Source: Coprothermobacterota bacterium
Lineage (GTDB): Bacteria; Caldisericota; JANLFM01
Direction: 5' to 3'
Length of the DNA stretch: 8,983 nucleotides
Assembly: GCA_026389415.1 (NCBI GenBank)
Contig: JAPLHX010000244.1
Coordinates: 1-8,983, forward strand
A program made the position numbers and the translations under genes. Below the pieces are notes generated by a model, which ran no database searches, had not been told where the DNA came from, and worked only from the letters and a program-made list of their open reading frames with translations. This document shows positions 1 to 7,168 of this stretch, piece after piece (position 1 is the first letter of the stretch; the number at the start of each line of letters is the position of its first letter).

Positions 1-2
1 TA

Positions 3-458
3 CACGATGACGATGGCGCGGAGAAAGCCTATCGGTCCATCTGTTCCCGACTTCCAGATGCGATGGGGCTCCTGATTGTCCCCATGATCCGGGATGGCAA
101 AGAGGTTTTGATTGGGATCTCCCGCGACCCGCAGTTCGGACCCATCGTCGCCTTCGGTCTAGGCGGAATCTACACCGAGGTCTGGCGTGATCTATCGCTG
201 CGGGTGGCTCCAGTGGACCTTGAGGAAGCTCGGAAAATGATTCGCGGCATCTCCGCCTACCCGATTTTGGCCGGCGTCCGGGGGGAGGCTGCCTCCGATC
301 TTGAGGCCTTGGCAGAAATGATCGTGGCTGTCTCCCAACTGCCATTCCTTGCGCCTGAGATTGAGGAACTCGATTGCAACCCGGTCTTTGTCATGCCATG
401 CGGATTGCTGGTGGGAGATGTGCGCATCATATCAGCCTGCGGCAGCATGAGCTCATAA
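3..458 (+). CDS. NDP-forming acyl/acetyl-CoA synthetase, C-terminal ATP-grasp part (5'-truncated by window edge)
   Basis: The frame is open to the left edge, so only the last 151 residues are visible and the true start lies outside. They match the C-terminal half of the ATP-grasp domain of ADP-forming acetate/acyl-CoA ligases. Visible signatures are a GLLIVPMIRDGKEVLIG strand, the SRDPQFGP loop, the FGLGGIYTEV glycine-rich segment, an LxGVRG-type motif (AGVRGE), and the terminal ELDCNP motif. In ATP-grasp enzymes the Glu and Asn of that last motif bind metal-nucleotide. These enzymes interconvert acyl-CoA + ADP + Pi and acid + CoA + ATP in the cytoplasm, and peptide fermenters use them to make ATP. 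The protein ends about 20 residues after ELDCNP, the usual end of fused enzymes with a C-terminal ATP-grasp domain. No acetyltransferase domain follows, which argues against a Pat-type protein acetyltransferase. Whether the CoA-binding domain is fused or separate cannot be seen. The gene converges on the minus-strand operon. The family call is firm; the substrate is unknown. Confidence 0.88.
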   Translation, partial: HDDDGAEKAYRSICSRLPDAMGLLIVPMIRDGKEVLIGISRDPQFGPIVAFGLGGIYTEVWRDLSLRVAPVDLEEARKMIRGISAYPILAGVRGEAASDLEALAEMIVAVSQLPFLAPEIEELDCNPVFVMPCGLLVGDVRIISACGSMSS

Positions 459-554
459 ATTGGGAATGCCACCGATCACCAAACGTCCCTTTGCGCAAGG
501 AAATAGCTAGATCGAAGGAGCGCTCATCACAGGAAGCGCTCGGTCCAGTAATCA

Positions 555-583
555 AAAAAGGCTGACATTTCGCCAGCCTTTTT
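555..583. terminator. Bidirectional Rho-independent terminator between convergent genes
   Basis: Arms AAAAAGGCTG (555-564) and CAGCCTTTTT (574-583) form a perfect 10-bp stem around a 9-nt loop. Because the stem begins with A's and ends with T's, it gives a T-run on either strand: five T's on plus, and six on minus counting position 554. It lies 22 nt beyond the minus-strand aminotransferase stop and about 96 nt beyond the plus-strand stop at 458, so it can serve both. The stretch 459-554 contains no credible gene. Confidence 0.85.
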
Positions 584-605
584 GCGACTAAATGCGTTTC
601 GATCT

Positions 606-1855
606 TCAGGCGGTCTTGCTGACCCCCGCTTCCAAAGCCTCGCCAAAAATGGACAAAGCTTCTTGGATTTGATCTGAATTGACGATTAAGGGTGGAATCC
701 AACGGATCACGTTGTCGTAGGTGCCGGCCCTTCCTTCACGACTGCCTTGGCGGTGATTGGATCCGGCTCCCGGTCTGGTTTGCTGAACTCGACTCCAATC
801 ATCAAACCTAATCCCCGGACCTCACCGATGCAAGGATATTGTCCCTGCAACTGTTTCAAACCGGTTACAAGCTCTACGCCACGTTGGGTCGTGTTTTCCA
901 GCAAATGTTCCTCCAGGATCGCCTGGATGGTGGCGACTCCAGCGGCGCAGGCCACGGCATTGCCCCCGTAGGTACCACCATGGGAACCCGTTCGCCAGCG
1001 AGTGGTGAGTTCTTTCCGAGTAGCGATACCGGAAAGTGGGATCCCTGAAGCCATGCCTTTGGCCATCACAAGGATGTCAGGGACAATACCGGAGTGCTCG
1101 CAGGCAAAGAATTTCCCGGTGCGACCGTACCCGGATTGCACTTCGTCTGCCACCAACAGAATGCCGTGCTCGCGGCAGAGGTCCTGCAATTCCAGCAGGA
1201 ACCGGTTCGGCGGGACGATGTAGCCTCCCTCGCCCAGTTCCGGTTCGATCACCACACAGGCGGTCTCATTGGGGGCAGTTTGGGTCTTGAGCAATCGTTT
1301 CAGTTCCTTGATGCAGAAACGAGTGGCTGATTCTTCCTCCATGCCCAACTGATAGAGATAGGGGTAGGGTGCCACGAAAATACCAGGCACCAGCGGCTGA
1401 TAATGCAAACGATAGCCGATTTTGCTGGTGGTCATAGCCATGGTCAAGTGGGTGCGTCCATGGAAACCTCCCGTAAATACGATTACATTGGTCCGCCCGG
1501 TGGCATGCTTGGATAGCTTTACGGCTGCCTCCACCGCTTCTGCGCCACTGTTGGAGAAAAAGATGGTGTCCAAGCCTTCAGGCACCAGCGGAATCAGTTC
1601 CTTGATCAATTGCAGGGCTGGTTGATGCAGGACGATATTGATCTGGCCGTGCAACAGTTTAGCCGCCTGCTCTTGGACGGCTTTTACCACTTTAGGGTGG
1701 CAGTGGCCCGTATTAGTGACGCCAATACCACAGGTGAAATCGATGTAGCGATGGCCGGCAAGGTCATAGAGGTAAATGCCTTCACCACGTTCCGCCTCCA
1801 CGCTGAAAATGCGGGTCCAAACCCGACAAAGATGCTCAAGCGGATTGATGGACAC
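606..1855 (-). pseudogene. Class III PLP-dependent aminotransferase (4-aminobutyrate aminotransferase-like), frameshifted near the 3' end
   Basis: The enzyme would move an amino group from an omega- or diamino compound to a 2-oxo acid in the cytoplasm. The start is GTG at 1855, chosen for its ribosome site AGGAGAG (1861-1867) and because the family fold begins here (VSINPLEHL); an upstream extension to 1975 would be shadow sequence of the preceding gene. Class III marks are SNSGAEA (residues 101-107), FHGRT (131-135), EPELGEGG (204-211), Asp237 in VADEVQSG for the PLP pyridine nitrogen, Lys266 in VMAKGMASG as Schiff-base lysine, and GGTYGGN (293-299). After residue 376 (VVKEG, to 728) the frame runs PAPTTT and stops at 707. 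The family's C-terminal sequence resumes at 725 in another frame as GTYDNVIRWIPPLIV and ends at 606 (39 residues). About ten residues usual in the family (an LLLLTC-like stretch) are missing, leaving only two bases (726-727). The product as read is probably non-functional, unless the lesion is an assembly error. Substrate specificity cannot be read. Confidence 0.85.
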
Positions 1856-1860
1856 GGTTG

Positions 1861-1867
1861 CTCTCCT
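1861..1867 (-). promoter_or_regulatory. Ribosome binding site of the aminotransferase, overlapping the upstream stop codon
   Basis: On the minus strand AGGAGAG lies 7 nt (counted from GGAG) before the GTG at 1855. The TAG stop of the saccharopine-dehydrogenase-like gene (1868-1866) overlaps it. The arrangement fixes the GTG start and implies translational coupling of the two genes. Confidence 0.75.
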
Positions 1868-3071
1868 ACATTTCCTTGATGCCGTACGGAAATCCGTAGG
1901 CGGCCATTTTTTCCATGAAGGGTTTGGGCGGGAACGCTTCCGGGCCAAGCACCCCCTTGCCTTGCCAGACTCCATTGGCCAAGAGATCCATCGTGATTAC
2001 CGGGAAGACTCCGGCCTGCGCGACAACAGCCTGCACGCCGAATTCCCGCATGCAGGTTTCGTTGTCCGCGACTTGATAGAGATAAACTTGGTGCGGCTTT
2101 CCATTCTTGGTACCTTTTACCCAGGTTCCGGCTGATGTTTTGCCGGACATCTTGTCCCCCAAGTAGGCGGGGTCGGGCAGGCAGGCTGCCACTACGTCCC
2201 GCGGTGCCACCATCACGTCCTTGACCTTGATCGGTTCCTTCTTGTCCAGGCCGAGCATCTGCAGCGTTTTCAATACCTTGATGAACTGATCCCCCAGCCC
2301 GTACTTGAATGTGACTCGTTTGCATTTCACCCAACGCGGGATCAGGAGAACCTCTTCATGCTCCACATTGACGCACTCCACCGGCCCGATCCCATCGGGA
2401 AACTCGAATGTTTCGGGCTCCGAGAAGGGGGCGGTGGTAAACCAGCCTTTATCCTTTTCCCAGATGACTGGTGCGTTGAGGCATTCTTCGATCGTGGTCC
2501 AGATCGAAAAGTTCGGTGCAAAATCGTACCCCCGAACTTCCAGGTTGGCACCGTCACGGATGCCGATTTCTTCGATCTCATCAAACAAATAGTCTTGAGC
2601 ATAACGGGCGAAGACATCGGCCATTCCCGGCTCGACACCCATTCCTACGACGGCCAGAATCCCCTTGTTTTCCCAGTCTTTTGCTTTGGAAAACTGGTAA
2701 TCGCCCAGCTTGATGCCTGTCTTGTGATAGGGATCGTTGGGATCCGGCTCCGATAGAGACATCGCCATGTCCATGTAATTGCAGCCAACGGCGAACGCCG
2801 CATCAAAAATCGGAACATCGAACACCGGATCGCAGGCGTTCATGATCAAATCGACATTGTATTTACGCGCCAAAGCCTCGATTTGTTCCTGACGATTAGC
2901 GTCCACTTTTTCTACCGGGAAACGATTGGAGTTCCCCAGTTTTTGCTGGATCTCTTCTGCCCTGGCCAATCGGTAATCTGCCAGTATCATCTGTTCGCAC
3001 CACGGTTGACGCTTGCTAAACGTGGCGATTGCTTCTCCCACTCCACCCACCCCTACAAGGAGGATTCTCAT
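1866..3071 (-). CDS. Saccharopine dehydrogenase-family oxidoreductase
   Basis: A 401-residue cytoplasmic protein with the saccharopine dehydrogenase-like fold. The N-terminal Rossmann domain opens with MRILLVGVGGVGEA, giving the GxGGxG dinucleotide loop at residues 7-12, and has an acidic residue in ILADYRLAR (Asp32) that would favour NAD(H) over NADP(H). GMGVEPGMADVFARYA (143-158) is the family's hinge motif between the Rossmann and substrate domains. The C-terminal part, with GVWQGKGVLGPEAF (367-380), resembles the end of saccharopine/carboxynorspermidine dehydrogenases. Length is normal. The ATG is supported by AAAGGAGA about 6-8 nt upstream. Relatives oxidise or reductively form secondary amines from amino acids (saccharopine, carboxynorspermidine) or deaminate lysine at the 6-amino group. 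Which reaction applies is not visible. It sits 91 bp after the APC permease gene, and its stop overlaps the ribosome site of the aminotransferase gene, so it probably acts on an amino acid imported by the permease and shared with that enzyme. Family call firm, reaction unknown. Confidence 0.88.
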   Translation of the reverse strand: MRILLVGVGGVGEAIATFSKRQPWCEQMILADYRLARAEEIQQKLGNSNRFPVEKVDANRQEQIEALARKYNVDLIMNACDPVFDVPIFDAAFAVGCNYMDMAMSLSEPDPNDPYHKTGIKLGDYQFSKAKDWENKGILAVVGMGVEPGMADVFARYAQDYLFDEIEEIGIRDGANLEVRGYDFAPNFSIWTTIEECLNAPVIWEKDKGWFTTAPFSEPETFEFPDGIGPVECVNVEHEEVLLIPRWVKCKRVTFKYGLGDQFIKVLKTLQMLGLDKKEPIKVKDVMVAPRDVVAACLPDPAYLGDKMSGKTSAGTWVKGTKNGKPHQVYLYQVADNETCMREFGVQAVVAQAGVFPVITMDLLANGVWQGKGVLGPEAFPPKPFMEKMAAYGFPYGIKEM

Positions 3072-3162
3072 TCGCGTTCTCCTTTCAAATCAACTAGACA
3101 TGCTGCCGCAGGCTGATATGGTTATCGTAGGCTCATTGCTACTGGAAGATGTGCTCTACGGC

Positions 3163-4866
3163 CTATTCATCTGACGCACGGTATGGATCGACATCGGGCA
3201 CGCCGGGCTTAATGAACTTGCGCATGAAGAAAAATATGAGCGCTCCGATGAGAATCGCAGCGATGGCGTAACCCACGGCGCCGAGGATTCCTTCCTCGAC
3301 CACTTGGCTGTAAATCGCGAGACCGATGATCGCGGTCGGCATCAAGGTAAAGACCACCAAACCAAAGTAGCCTCCAGGTATCTTGGTTCGAGGCAGATTC
3401 GGTCGACTGAAGCGCAGTTTCCAGAGCGCAGCGAAACACATAAGGATCACCAGCGTGTTCAACAATACGTCCAATACGACCAAGAAGGAGAAAGCCTGCA
3501 GCGAGAAGATGGCATAGATCACTCCAACCACGACGATCGCGACCCAAGGAGTTCCATACCTTGGATGTACTTTCACCATCCACTTCGGCATCATTCCATC
3601 TTCCGCTAGGGCGAATGGGATGCGGGATCCACCAAGGCTATTGCCAATGAATAGACCGAGCATAGCCAACATGGCAGCCACCGTTACCGAATACCCCAAG
3701 AAAAGAGCCAGCGGACTGTCTCGACCGGCGATCTGTTCTCCAATGACGCGGGCGATATCTGGGAACATCCAACCGTTTGTAGCCTGTGGATCGACCCCCC
3801 ATTCGTTCAACTGGTCGATCGTGATTCCATACTGGGCGGCATAGGCCTCCATGGCCCCGACTTCCGGTTCCGCAGAAGTTGTTTCGGACCCCGGTTCGGA
3901 AAGTTCGGGTTCCGCTACAATGGTCGTAATCGCTCCCTCGGGCAATTGATCCGCTGGAATGCTTTCTGCGGCGGGAGCGCTCACTTCCACCGATGAGACA
4001 TCCTCAGTCCACAGAAGATACTTTTGATCCGCTCCTGCTCCACCATAGAGACCGGCGACAGTAGGCAGGGCATACGTCAGAATCGTGGCGACCAACACTA
4101 ACACCATGGCCTTGCTATAGGTTTTCTTGGGTTTGATAATTTCGTCTCCCGCAACAGTTGGAAGCTCCCACCCCATGAAGTTCCACATCACGATGAATAG
4201 CCCGACACTAAAGGCTCCGGTCCAGTCTTGGCCTTCGCTGAAGAAGGGGAGGGAAGCTGTCGTGCCGCCAGCGATCCAATTATAGATCCCTAAAACAGAC
4301 ATGGCCGCTAGAGGAAGCAAAATCAGCACACCGATCCAACTGGAAGTTAATCCTGCCAATCGAGATCCTCGAACCTGAAGCCAGCTCATCAGCAGGATTA
4401 CCAAGATTGCCACCAACCAGGAAAGCAATGGCCCGGAAAGAAAGGTGGAGCCGATTTGCCAGCCATTACTGAGTTGAGGAATGAAGAAAGAGAGGTAGGA
4501 AGCGAACAGAAGCGGATAAATGGAGGTATCAACCCAGGAAACGATCCAATTCATCCAACCCGCCAGGAAGCCTGGAAGAGGCCCAAATGCTTGCTTGACC
4601 CAGTGGTAGTAGCCTCCCTCTACCGGCATCATCGATTGCAGCTCCCGTACCATCAGTATGTTCGGAATGGAAAAAATAATCGGCGTAGCGATCAACATCA
4701 GTAAAGCCAGTCCGGGACCCGAACTACTGATCAATTGCTCGTAACCGAATGAGCCGCCGCAGACGGTGAAATAGATCAGACCGAATAAGGGAAGCAACGT
4801 TAGGGATCTTTTTAGGCGCTTTGCTTGAGAAGCTACATAAGAAGCTTTGTCACCAGAATCCAACAC
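3163..4866 (-). CDS. APC-superfamily amino-acid permease with extended extracytoplasmic loop
   Basis: A 567-residue integral membrane protein of the amino acid-polyamine-organocation superfamily, probably importing an amino acid or amine by proton or sodium symport. The N-terminus (KRSLTLLPLFGLIYFTVCGGSFGYEQLI) has the TM1 break typical of the fold. PVEGGYYHWV (81-90) and GPLPGFLAGWMNW (95-107) are standard APC signatures. MWNFMGWELPTVAGDEI (227-243) is the TM6 unwound region with its following loop. SRIPFALAEDGMMPKW (414-429) and the HPRYGTPWVAI segment (434-444) follow. About twelve hydrophobic segments can be counted. Residues about 282-366, between TM7 and TM8, form a long non-membrane insertion rich in Pro, Glu, Ser and Ala, which explains a length above the usual 440-500. 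The start is GTG, supported by AAAGGGGG 9 nt upstream; a TTG follows at once as a weaker alternative. The gene opens the cassette with the saccharopine-dehydrogenase-like and aminotransferase genes, so its substrate is probably theirs. Confidence 0.87.
   Translation of the reverse strand: MLDSGDKASYVASQAKRLKRSLTLLPLFGLIYFTVCGGSFGYEQLISSSGPGLALLMLIATPIIFSIPNILMVRELQSMMPVEGGYYHWVKQAFGPLPGFLAGWMNWIVSWVDTSIYPLLFASYLSFFIPQLSNGWQIGSTFLSGPLLSWLVAILVILLMSWLQVRGSRLAGLTSSWIGVLILLPLAAMSVLGIYNWIAGGTTASLPFFSEGQDWTGAFSVGLFIVMWNFMGWELPTVAGDEIIKPKKTYSKAMVLVLVATILTYALPTVAGLYGGAGADQKYLLWTEDVSSVEVSAPAAESIPADQLPEGAITTIVAEPELSEPGSETTSAEPEVGAMEAYAAQYGITIDQLNEWGVDPQATNGWMFPDIARVIGEQIAGRDSPLALFLGYSVTVAAMLAMLGLFIGNSLGGSRIPFALAEDGMMPKWMVKVHPRYGTPWVAIVVVGVIYAIFSLQAFSFLVVLDVLLNTLVILMCFAALWKLRFSRPNLPRTKIPGGYFGLVVFTLMPTAIIGLAIYSQVVEEGILGAVGYAIAAILIGALIFFFMRKFIKPGVPDVDPYRASDE
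3769..4023 (-). other. Pro/Glu/Ser-rich insertion in the APC permease, TM7-TM8 loop
   Basis: Residues about 282-366 of the permease are hydrophilic and acidic, with a low-complexity core (AEPELSEPGSETTSAEPEVG, 318-337), then a short predicted helical piece (AMEAYAAQYGITIDQLNEWG). The normal family sequence resumes at WMFPDIARVIG. By the usual topology the loop faces outside. Boundaries are approximate. Confidence 0.6.
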
Positions 4867-4875
4867 TTTCTTGAA

Positions 4876-4883
4876 CCCCCTTT
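4876..4883 (-). promoter_or_regulatory. Ribosome binding site deciding the GTG start of the APC permease
   Basis: AAAGGGGG on the minus strand lies 9 nt before the GTG at 4866. It is less canonical than GGAGG, but no better site exists nearby and no ATG is available at the family's usual N-terminus. Confidence 0.5.
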
Positions 4884-5074
4884 CCTTTTTTGCCTTCGCG
4901 TAGAGCCAGGCTGAAACAAGTCACCCCCTTCGTTTGAGTTAATAAAGGAAAATCGAGAAAAGGACTGAAGCTACATCCCCTCCAAACCCTGATGGATGTT
5001 TCACTGATCCACTTCCTCGAGGGATCGAAAACCCTCTCTTCCATTGAAAGGCTGGAAGCGGCCCGATTGAGCTC

Positions 5075-5104
5075 ATTCTATATCCATCAACGACATGTTG
5101 AAAA
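5075..5104 (-). promoter_or_regulatory. Weak candidate sigma-70-type promoter for the APC permease operon
   Basis: On the minus strand TTTTCA (5104-5099) and TAGAAT (5080-5075) are separated by 18 bp, matching the -35 and -10 consensus at 4 and 5 of 6 positions. It lies just after the terminator-like hairpin and about 210 nt before the permease start. Such matches arise often by chance. Confidence 0.2.
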
Positions 5105-5123
5105 GGGGAAGCTTACACTTCCC
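5101..5123 (-). terminator. Possible weak terminator after the permease pair
   Basis: On the minus strand GGGAAG (5123-5118) and CTTCCC (5111-5106) form a 6-bp stem with a 6-nt loop, followed by C and TTTT (5104-5101). It lies about 120 nt after the DppC-like stop. Stem and T-run are both short, so it is only a candidate. Confidence 0.3.
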
Positions 5124-5242
5124 ACGCTCTGTGCTCGTTTCCCCGCCAACAGGACAGCAGGATTTTTTCAACAGACGGATTTGGAAGATGGAAAGCATCC
5201 CCAGAGCGGGCTAGAAGTTGTTTTGCGGTGTCCTCAGAGGTT

Positions 5243-6148
5243 TTAGAACCGTTTGGTGGTGACTAACATCCGAGGATCCAGGGCATCGCGCAAGCCATCG
5301 CCCAGCAAATTAAATCCCAGCACGGTCAACATGATCGCCAGACCAGGGAATAGGACCGGCCACCAAGCCCCCACGGTCAGGAATTTGTAGGAATCCGACA
5401 GCATGGCGCCCCACTCCGGTTGGGGAGGTTGGGCGCCCAGACCGAGAAAACCAAGAGCAGCGGCTTCCAGTACGGCGGTGGCAATGTTAAGGGTAGCCTG
5501 CACAACCAACGGAGAGAGCCCGTTCGGCAGGATATGACGGAACAGCACGCGAAAGGGGCCGGCTCCAATGGCCTGGGCCGCGGAAACGAATTCCCGTTCT
5601 CGCAAGGAGAGCACCATCGATCGGGCAATACGGGCATACCCTGGAATGGATACGATGCCGATGGCAATCATGGTGTTGCCCAACCCCGGGCCCCGCGCTG
5701 CCACGATACCGATGGCCAATAGAGTCGCGGGAAAGGCCAACAGAATGTCCATCAGGCGCATAATGACGGAATCCACCCAGCCCCTTAAGAAACCGGCGAT
5801 CATCCCCAATACTGAGCCAACTCCCAAGCCAAGAGCCACAGCGACCAACCCCACTTGCAACGAAATTGGAGCACCGTGCGCCACTCGACGAAATACATCT
5901 CGCCCCAGTTGATCCGTGCCAAACGGATGAGCCCAGGAGGGCGGCAGCAGTTTCTCTGGCAGGTTGGAGTCGCTTTTAGCGTCATAGTACCAGAAGATTG
6001 GCACGCATATCGCTACCAGTACGAAAAAGAGAATCACAAAAAAGCCGATCCGAGCGGAGCGGTAGGACCACATCCGGCGTACGGCCTGACGGAAAAAGGA
6101 GTACTTGATATCCAGCGCGCCGACATCTAGGGGAACAAGTTCAGCCAT
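5243..6148 (-). CDS. dppC: ABC transporter permease, DppC/OppC type
   Basis: A 301-residue inner-membrane subunit of a peptide/nickel-type ABC importer, partner of the DppB-like permease 12 bp upstream. The order is typical of DppC: a cytoplasmic N-terminus, TM1 (about 34-54), then the periplasmic-side motif HPFGTDQLGRDVFRRVAHGA (74-93) that marks this subfamily, then the five-helix permease domain. The EAA coupling loop, which contacts the ATPase, is at about 184-213 (REREFVSAAQAIGAGPFR, then HILPNGLSPL). The C-terminal FLGLGAQPPQPEWGAML (234-250) and LGDGLRDALDPR (282-293) are also characteristic. Length is normal. The ATG at 6148 is supported by GAGGAT about 6-7 nt upstream. The two permeases are co-transcribed. 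No ATPase gene follows, which is unusual. The symbol reflects subfamily; dipeptide specificity is not shown. Confidence 0.92.
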   Translation of the reverse strand: MAELVPLDVGALDIKYSFFRQAVRRMWSYRSARIGFFVILFFVLVAICVPIFWYYDAKSDSNLPEKLLPPSWAHPFGTDQLGRDVFRRVAHGAPISLQVGLVAVALGLGVGSVLGMIAGFLRGWVDSVIMRLMDILLAFPATLLAIGIVAARGPGLGNTMIAIGIVSIPGYARIARSMVLSLREREFVSAAQAIGAGPFRVLFRHILPNGLSPLVVQATLNIATAVLEAAALGFLGLGAQPPQPEWGAMLSDSYKFLTVGAWWPVLFPGLAIMLTVLGFNLLGDGLRDALDPRMLVTTKRF

Positions 6149-6160
6149 GAGTTATCCTCT

Positions 6161-7165
6161 TTATTGGTACCGGATCCGCGGATCCAGGAAAGCATACGAG
6201 ATGTCAACCAGCAAATTTACGAAAACATAGATAAAGGTGATCAAGAGAGCGACGCCTTGCACGATCGGATAATCCCGGGCCCCAATGGCACCGTACAGCC
6301 AGCGACCGATACCGGGCCAGGAAAAAATGGTTTCGGTCAGGATCGCTCCGGACAGCAAGGCGCCCACCTGCAGGCCGATGGTCGTCACTACCGGCAAGAA
6401 AGCGTTTTTTAGTGCGTGGCGAAACAGCACCGTCCGCTCGGCCAGTCCCTTCGACTTGGCCGTGCGGATATAGTCCTGGGTCAATTCCTCTAGCAGGCTG
6501 CTGCGAGTCATGCGGGCGATGATTGCCAAAGGAATGGTGGCCAATGCCAACGATGGAAGGATCAGGTGGCTCATACTGTTGCCCAAGGCCTTCCAATTAC
6601 CATCAATCAAGCTATCCAAGACCATAAAACCGGTATGGGGAATCAGGGTGATAGTGGGATCCAGGCGGCCGGAGAACGGCAGCCAACCCAGCCAGACGGA
6701 AAATACAAATGCCAACATCAACCCTAACCAAAAAACAGGCATGGAAACCCCAATCAAAGCGACGAACATCGCCAAGGTATCGAAAATGGAGTTGCGCCGG
6801 GCCGCAGAGATGATCCCGGCAGGCACTCCGATCAAAACTGCGAAGATCATGGCCCACAAAGCCAGCTCAGCCGTGGCCGGAAGTTTCGCCCGGATCTCGT
6901 CCATCACCGGGGTGTTGGAGCGAATGGAACGGCCGAAATCTCCTTGTACCACTTTGCCGACATAGAGGAAATACTGCTCCCAAATCGGTTTATCCAAACC
7001 CATTTGTTTGCGTACCCGCTCCACATTCTCTACGGCCGCTCGTTCCCCCAGGATGGACAAGACCGGATCGCCAGGGATCAAATGGATGAACATGAACACA
7101 ATGATGGAGACACCAATCAATACCGGAATCAGAGAAACTATTCTTCGAATGATGTATGTGAGCAT
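6161..7165 (-). CDS. dppB: ABC transporter permease, DppB/OppB type
   Basis: A 334-residue inner-membrane subunit of a peptide/nickel-type ABC importer. The start MLTYIIRRIVSLIPVLIGVS is the canonical DppB N-terminus with TM1 at about 9-30. It is followed by the conserved HLIPGDP (28-34), the extracytoplasmic segment MGLDKPIWEQYFLYVGKVVQ (55-74) and GDFGRSIRSNTPV (75-87). The EAA loop that docks the ATPase is at about 226-258 (DYIRTAKSKGLAERTVLFRH then ALKNAFLP). TETIFSWPGIGRW (277-289) and the terminal DPRIRY are also typical. Length is normal. It lies 57 bp after the solute-binding protein gene, with a strong hairpin in the gap, and 12 bp before the DppC-like gene. The hairpin probably lowers permease expression relative to the binding protein. 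The ribosome site AAAGGAG is only 3 nt from the ATG, closer than usual. Substrate not determined. Confidence 0.92.
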   Translation of the reverse strand: MLTYIIRRIVSLIPVLIGVSIIVFMFIHLIPGDPVLSILGERAAVENVERVRKQMGLDKPIWEQYFLYVGKVVQGDFGRSIRSNTPVMDEIRAKLPATAELALWAMIFAVLIGVPAGIISAARRNSIFDTLAMFVALIGVSMPVFWLGLMLAFVFSVWLGWLPFSGRLDPTITLIPHTGFMVLDSLIDGNWKALGNSMSHLILPSLALATIPLAIIARMTRSSLLEELTQDYIRTAKSKGLAERTVLFRHALKNAFLPVVTTIGLQVGALLSGAILTETIFSWPGIGRWLYGAIGARDYPIVQGVALLITFIYVFVNLLVDISYAFLDPRIRYQ

Positions 7166-7168
7166 GGG

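Larger units (their letters stand above)
4867..5242. other. Intergenic gap of about 376 bp without a convincing gene
   Basis: It separates the DppC-like gene from the APC permease gene. Open frames here (plus 4992-5246, 84 codons; minus 4850-5044, 64 codons) have no good ribosome site and resemble no family I know. ABC ATPase genes would be expected after the permeases, but no trace of a Walker A or ABC signature is seen in any frame. Small inverted repeats occur on the minus strand: GGGAAG/CTTCCC (5106-5123), GAGGG/CCCTC (about 5018-5035) and TGGAT/ATCCA (about 4993-5011). I saw no T-box, lysine or SAM riboswitch core. It most likely holds the end of one transcript and the promoter and leader of the next. 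Confidence 0.55.

Noticed and set aside
427..702. Minus-strand open frame across the terminator and the aminotransferase tail
   Set aside because: It is in neither of the two frames that show aminotransferase similarity and runs through the terminator hairpin.
1856..1975. N-terminal extension of the aminotransferase frame to an ATG at 1975
   Set aside because: The extra 40 codons lie inside the end of the saccharopine-dehydrogenase-like gene, are Arg/Lys-rich shadow sequence, and have no family similarity; the GTG at 1855 has a good ribosome site.
4850..5044. Minus-strand open frame of 64 codons just upstream of the APC permease
   Set aside because: No ribosome site, overlaps the permease start in another frame, and has irregular composition; a leader peptide cannot be excluded but nothing supports one.
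4867..5242. T-box, lysine or SAM riboswitch ahead of the amino-acid permease
   Set aside because: No T-box GGUNACCGCG-like core, no recognisable lysine or SAM aptamer motifs, and no strong terminator close to the start codon.
4992..5246. Plus-strand open frame of 84 codons in the gap between the two transporter operons
   Set aside because: It has no clear ribosome site, overlaps the DppC-like stop, runs against the operon direction, and shows no recognisable domain; chance open frame more likely.
6172..6185. 14-bp perfect palindrome GGATCCGCGGATCC near the 3' end of the DppB-like gene
   Set aside because: It is inside codons for the conserved C-terminal DPRIR segment and occurs only once; most likely a coincidence of codon use, not a binding site.
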